From Tanytarsus gracilentus (taxonomy: Eukaryota; Arthropoda; Insecta; Diptera; Chironomidae), in NCBI GenBank assembly GCA_038502055.1, contig JAXRKN010000044.1, forward strand, positions 11,243,501-11,307,500: a DNA stretch of 64,000 nt. Direction: 5' to 3'. This document shows, piece by piece, positions 62,087-64,000 of the stretch (its first letter is position 1; every line of letters begins with the position of its first letter). Made by a program: the position numbers and the translations under genes. The notes beneath the pieces were generated by a model, which saw only the letters and a program-made list of their open reading frames with translations, did no database searches and had not been told where the DNA came from.

Positions 62087-64000
62087 CGAGGTGGTGCTGA
62101 CTATTTTCTAGTTTAGAAAAATATTTGTGCTCACAGTCGATGATCGATTGTTTAATTAGAAAAGTTATCGATAAATTTTATGACCAAAAATATTATTTGA
62201 AATTCAAATAAGCACACACAAAATTGTCACACATCACCACTTTAGCCTTAGCAACATTCCGGAAAATTTTAATACCAAAAAACAATCGCAATTCAATCCA
62301 AGTTGCTCCTGGCAAATAATTCATTGTTACCTACGAACACTGCACTCTCTGCAAATACACGTCTAGGAAGTGACAGAGTGAGCAATATTTGAAATCGGGT
62401 TTCGTCTGTGGAAAGCTTTTATATGTGTGACAAATAAAATACTTTCTAATCTGAAAGGAAATCCGCAAATATTCGTTCTGTCGTTGGTGATTTATATTTT
62501 CAAATGGTAATCGATAAAGTACGAGAAAAAGATGAAAAAGCTTTTAATGTTCAAAGTGCCTGAAGTTTTCCGTCTTTCTCTTGGGTGCATCACCCGGTGA
62601 GAATTTTTAAATCAAAATTTTTGATTGAGTTTTTTCTGAAAACATTGCTTGAGTTAACGTCTTTAAAAAGTTTGAATAGTCTTGAGACGAAATTTTGTAT
62701 CTTTACTAAATTTAAATTTAAAGCATAGAAACCAACCAGAATATTGAATTTTCTTTAACGGATTTTTTGAGGATATCAAAAAAATATTTATTTTAAATTT
62801 TTCTCACCGGTTGCTGAAAGTTCTTTTATTCTTCTCATTCATATCGGAAATTGATTAAATTCACATTTGAATTTATGATGAATATTCTACTTAATATTAT
62901 TATCATAATGCGGAGCATATATAAAAATTATTTTATTGTTAAGTAATAATTTATGAGGTAAAGTTTGAAACCGCAAATAAAAAGTTTTATCCCTTTTTTT
63001 AGATTACCATGTAAATGAATAGCAATAAGAAAGCAAAGTATTGAAAATGGAATAATAAATTGTTTGTTATGTATTAAAAGATTAATGTTCGTTTACTTGA
63101 TATTGGCTGTGATAAATGAGAGTCTTGGCAGGTATTCCAGAATCTTCAATCACTGAAATTTTAAGTTCTCCCTATAGCAAGTTAAAGTGATGTGCGGAGG
63201 CGTATAAATAGATTCGACAATTCAGCTGCCATCAAAGTGTGTTTACATTCATACGAATGTGATGGCACCGATGGCAATAATGTCAATGATGAGGAGAGAA
63301 AGGTAAGCATGTGATTTAGGGGAGGGCACGAGAGAAAAATGCGATGATTTGGAAGACAACATAGGCATGAAATTTCTCATGGGATCGAGATGACTTTTCT
63401 GTTTTGCTTCTACGGCACAAAGAAAACACAATTGGATGAAGAGAAAATCCCAAAATTCTTGTAACAATTTCTTTTCTCATTTTTCTTTCTCTCACCCCAC
63501 GACGCTTATTTTTCTTCCTCGAAGCCATAAATATAAGAGGAATGTCCAAACTGATAAGTTGCGTGAAGTATTCACAGCAAAAATGGCAATTTATCTTCAA
63601 AAGGTTTCATCATGTAGAGCAAACGTGAAAAATGTGAAGAGAATCAATAAATTTTGAACATTTTCATTTCACTTTATTCCCATTTAATATTGCACGTTTT
63701 TATCAGGACTCTTTCATAGCTGCATAATCTCATGATGAATTCCCATAAAAGGTTAATTACCATCACATGAGAGATATGCCGCAAAAAAACAACTCGATAA
63801 AGTGAATTGAAATGTTACCAGTCTTGAGGTTAAGCAAAAGTACAAACAAAAATTATTCTCTTCCCTTTCTCGAAATATGTCAAAATTGTCTTATTGTATC
63901 ACTGATAAGTGGAATCCGAAAAAGGAAGAAAATGAATTATTTATTTAGGAGATTTTATGAAAATATGGAAAAAAAGACGAATCATCTTGTTCTCTGTATT
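62087..64000. other. Non-coding end of the window
   Basis: The 3' UTR of the PTB-domain gene, to about 62.45 kb, is followed by AT-rich sequence in which I see no supported exon, repeat or RNA gene. Confidence 0.55.

Noticed and set aside
1..64000. tRNA or known microRNA genes
   Set aside because: By eye I found no tRNA B-box with a matching cloverleaf and no exact match to the well-known insect microRNAs I checked; a covariance search was not possible here.

Overview
The window looks like nuclear DNA from an insect, most probably a dipteran of the mosquito/midge/sandfly grade. It is AT-rich, its introns are mostly about 55-100 bp with GT-AG ends, and its proteins have clear animal and fly relatives. 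Placement below insect is inference. No rRNA, tRNA, CRISPR or operon-like structure was seen. By following open frames across splice sites I could build complete gene models for seven genes and a nearly complete model for an eighth.

Layout, left to right. 1-10 kb is AT-rich with no convincing gene except one weak small ORF. 10.1-13.0 kb (-) is a CCDC50-type ubiquitin-binding coiled-coil protein. 14.3-15.4 kb (+) is a grindelwald-type (TNF receptor) single-pass protein. 15.9-25.0 kb (-) is a complete ten-exon gene for a CSPG4/NG2/kon-tiki transmembrane proteoglycan of 2365 residues. 26.3-28.7 kb (-) is an apparently intact Penelope-like retroelement flanked by a 13-bp target-site duplication. 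29.8-31.4 kb is a second retrotransposed insertion with a 23-bp target-site duplication and a tetranucleotide tail. 33.1-36.2 kb (-) holds two tandem five-exon globin genes sharing an MGN[S/T]L amino terminus. 37.1-38.2 kb (+) is a short, divergent Na+/K+-ATPase beta subunit. 40.2-48.0 kb is gene-free but holds three foldback elements. Each is about 0.92-1.06 kb, each is flanked by a perfect 9-bp direct repeat, and each has long inverted arms built from a different short repeat. 50.0-54.2 kb (-) is the USP47 deubiquitinase, lacking only its first coding exon. 59.0-62.1 kb (+) is a small PTB/PID-domain protein.

The genes do not form a pathway. Several are signalling or membrane proteins: receptor, proteoglycan, ubiquitin handling, ion-pump subunit, PTB adaptor. 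The most unusual content is the cluster of 9-bp-duplicating foldback elements, the two globins with a putative lipid-anchor amino terminus, and the intact Penelope-like element with a hammerhead-like core downstream of its ORF.
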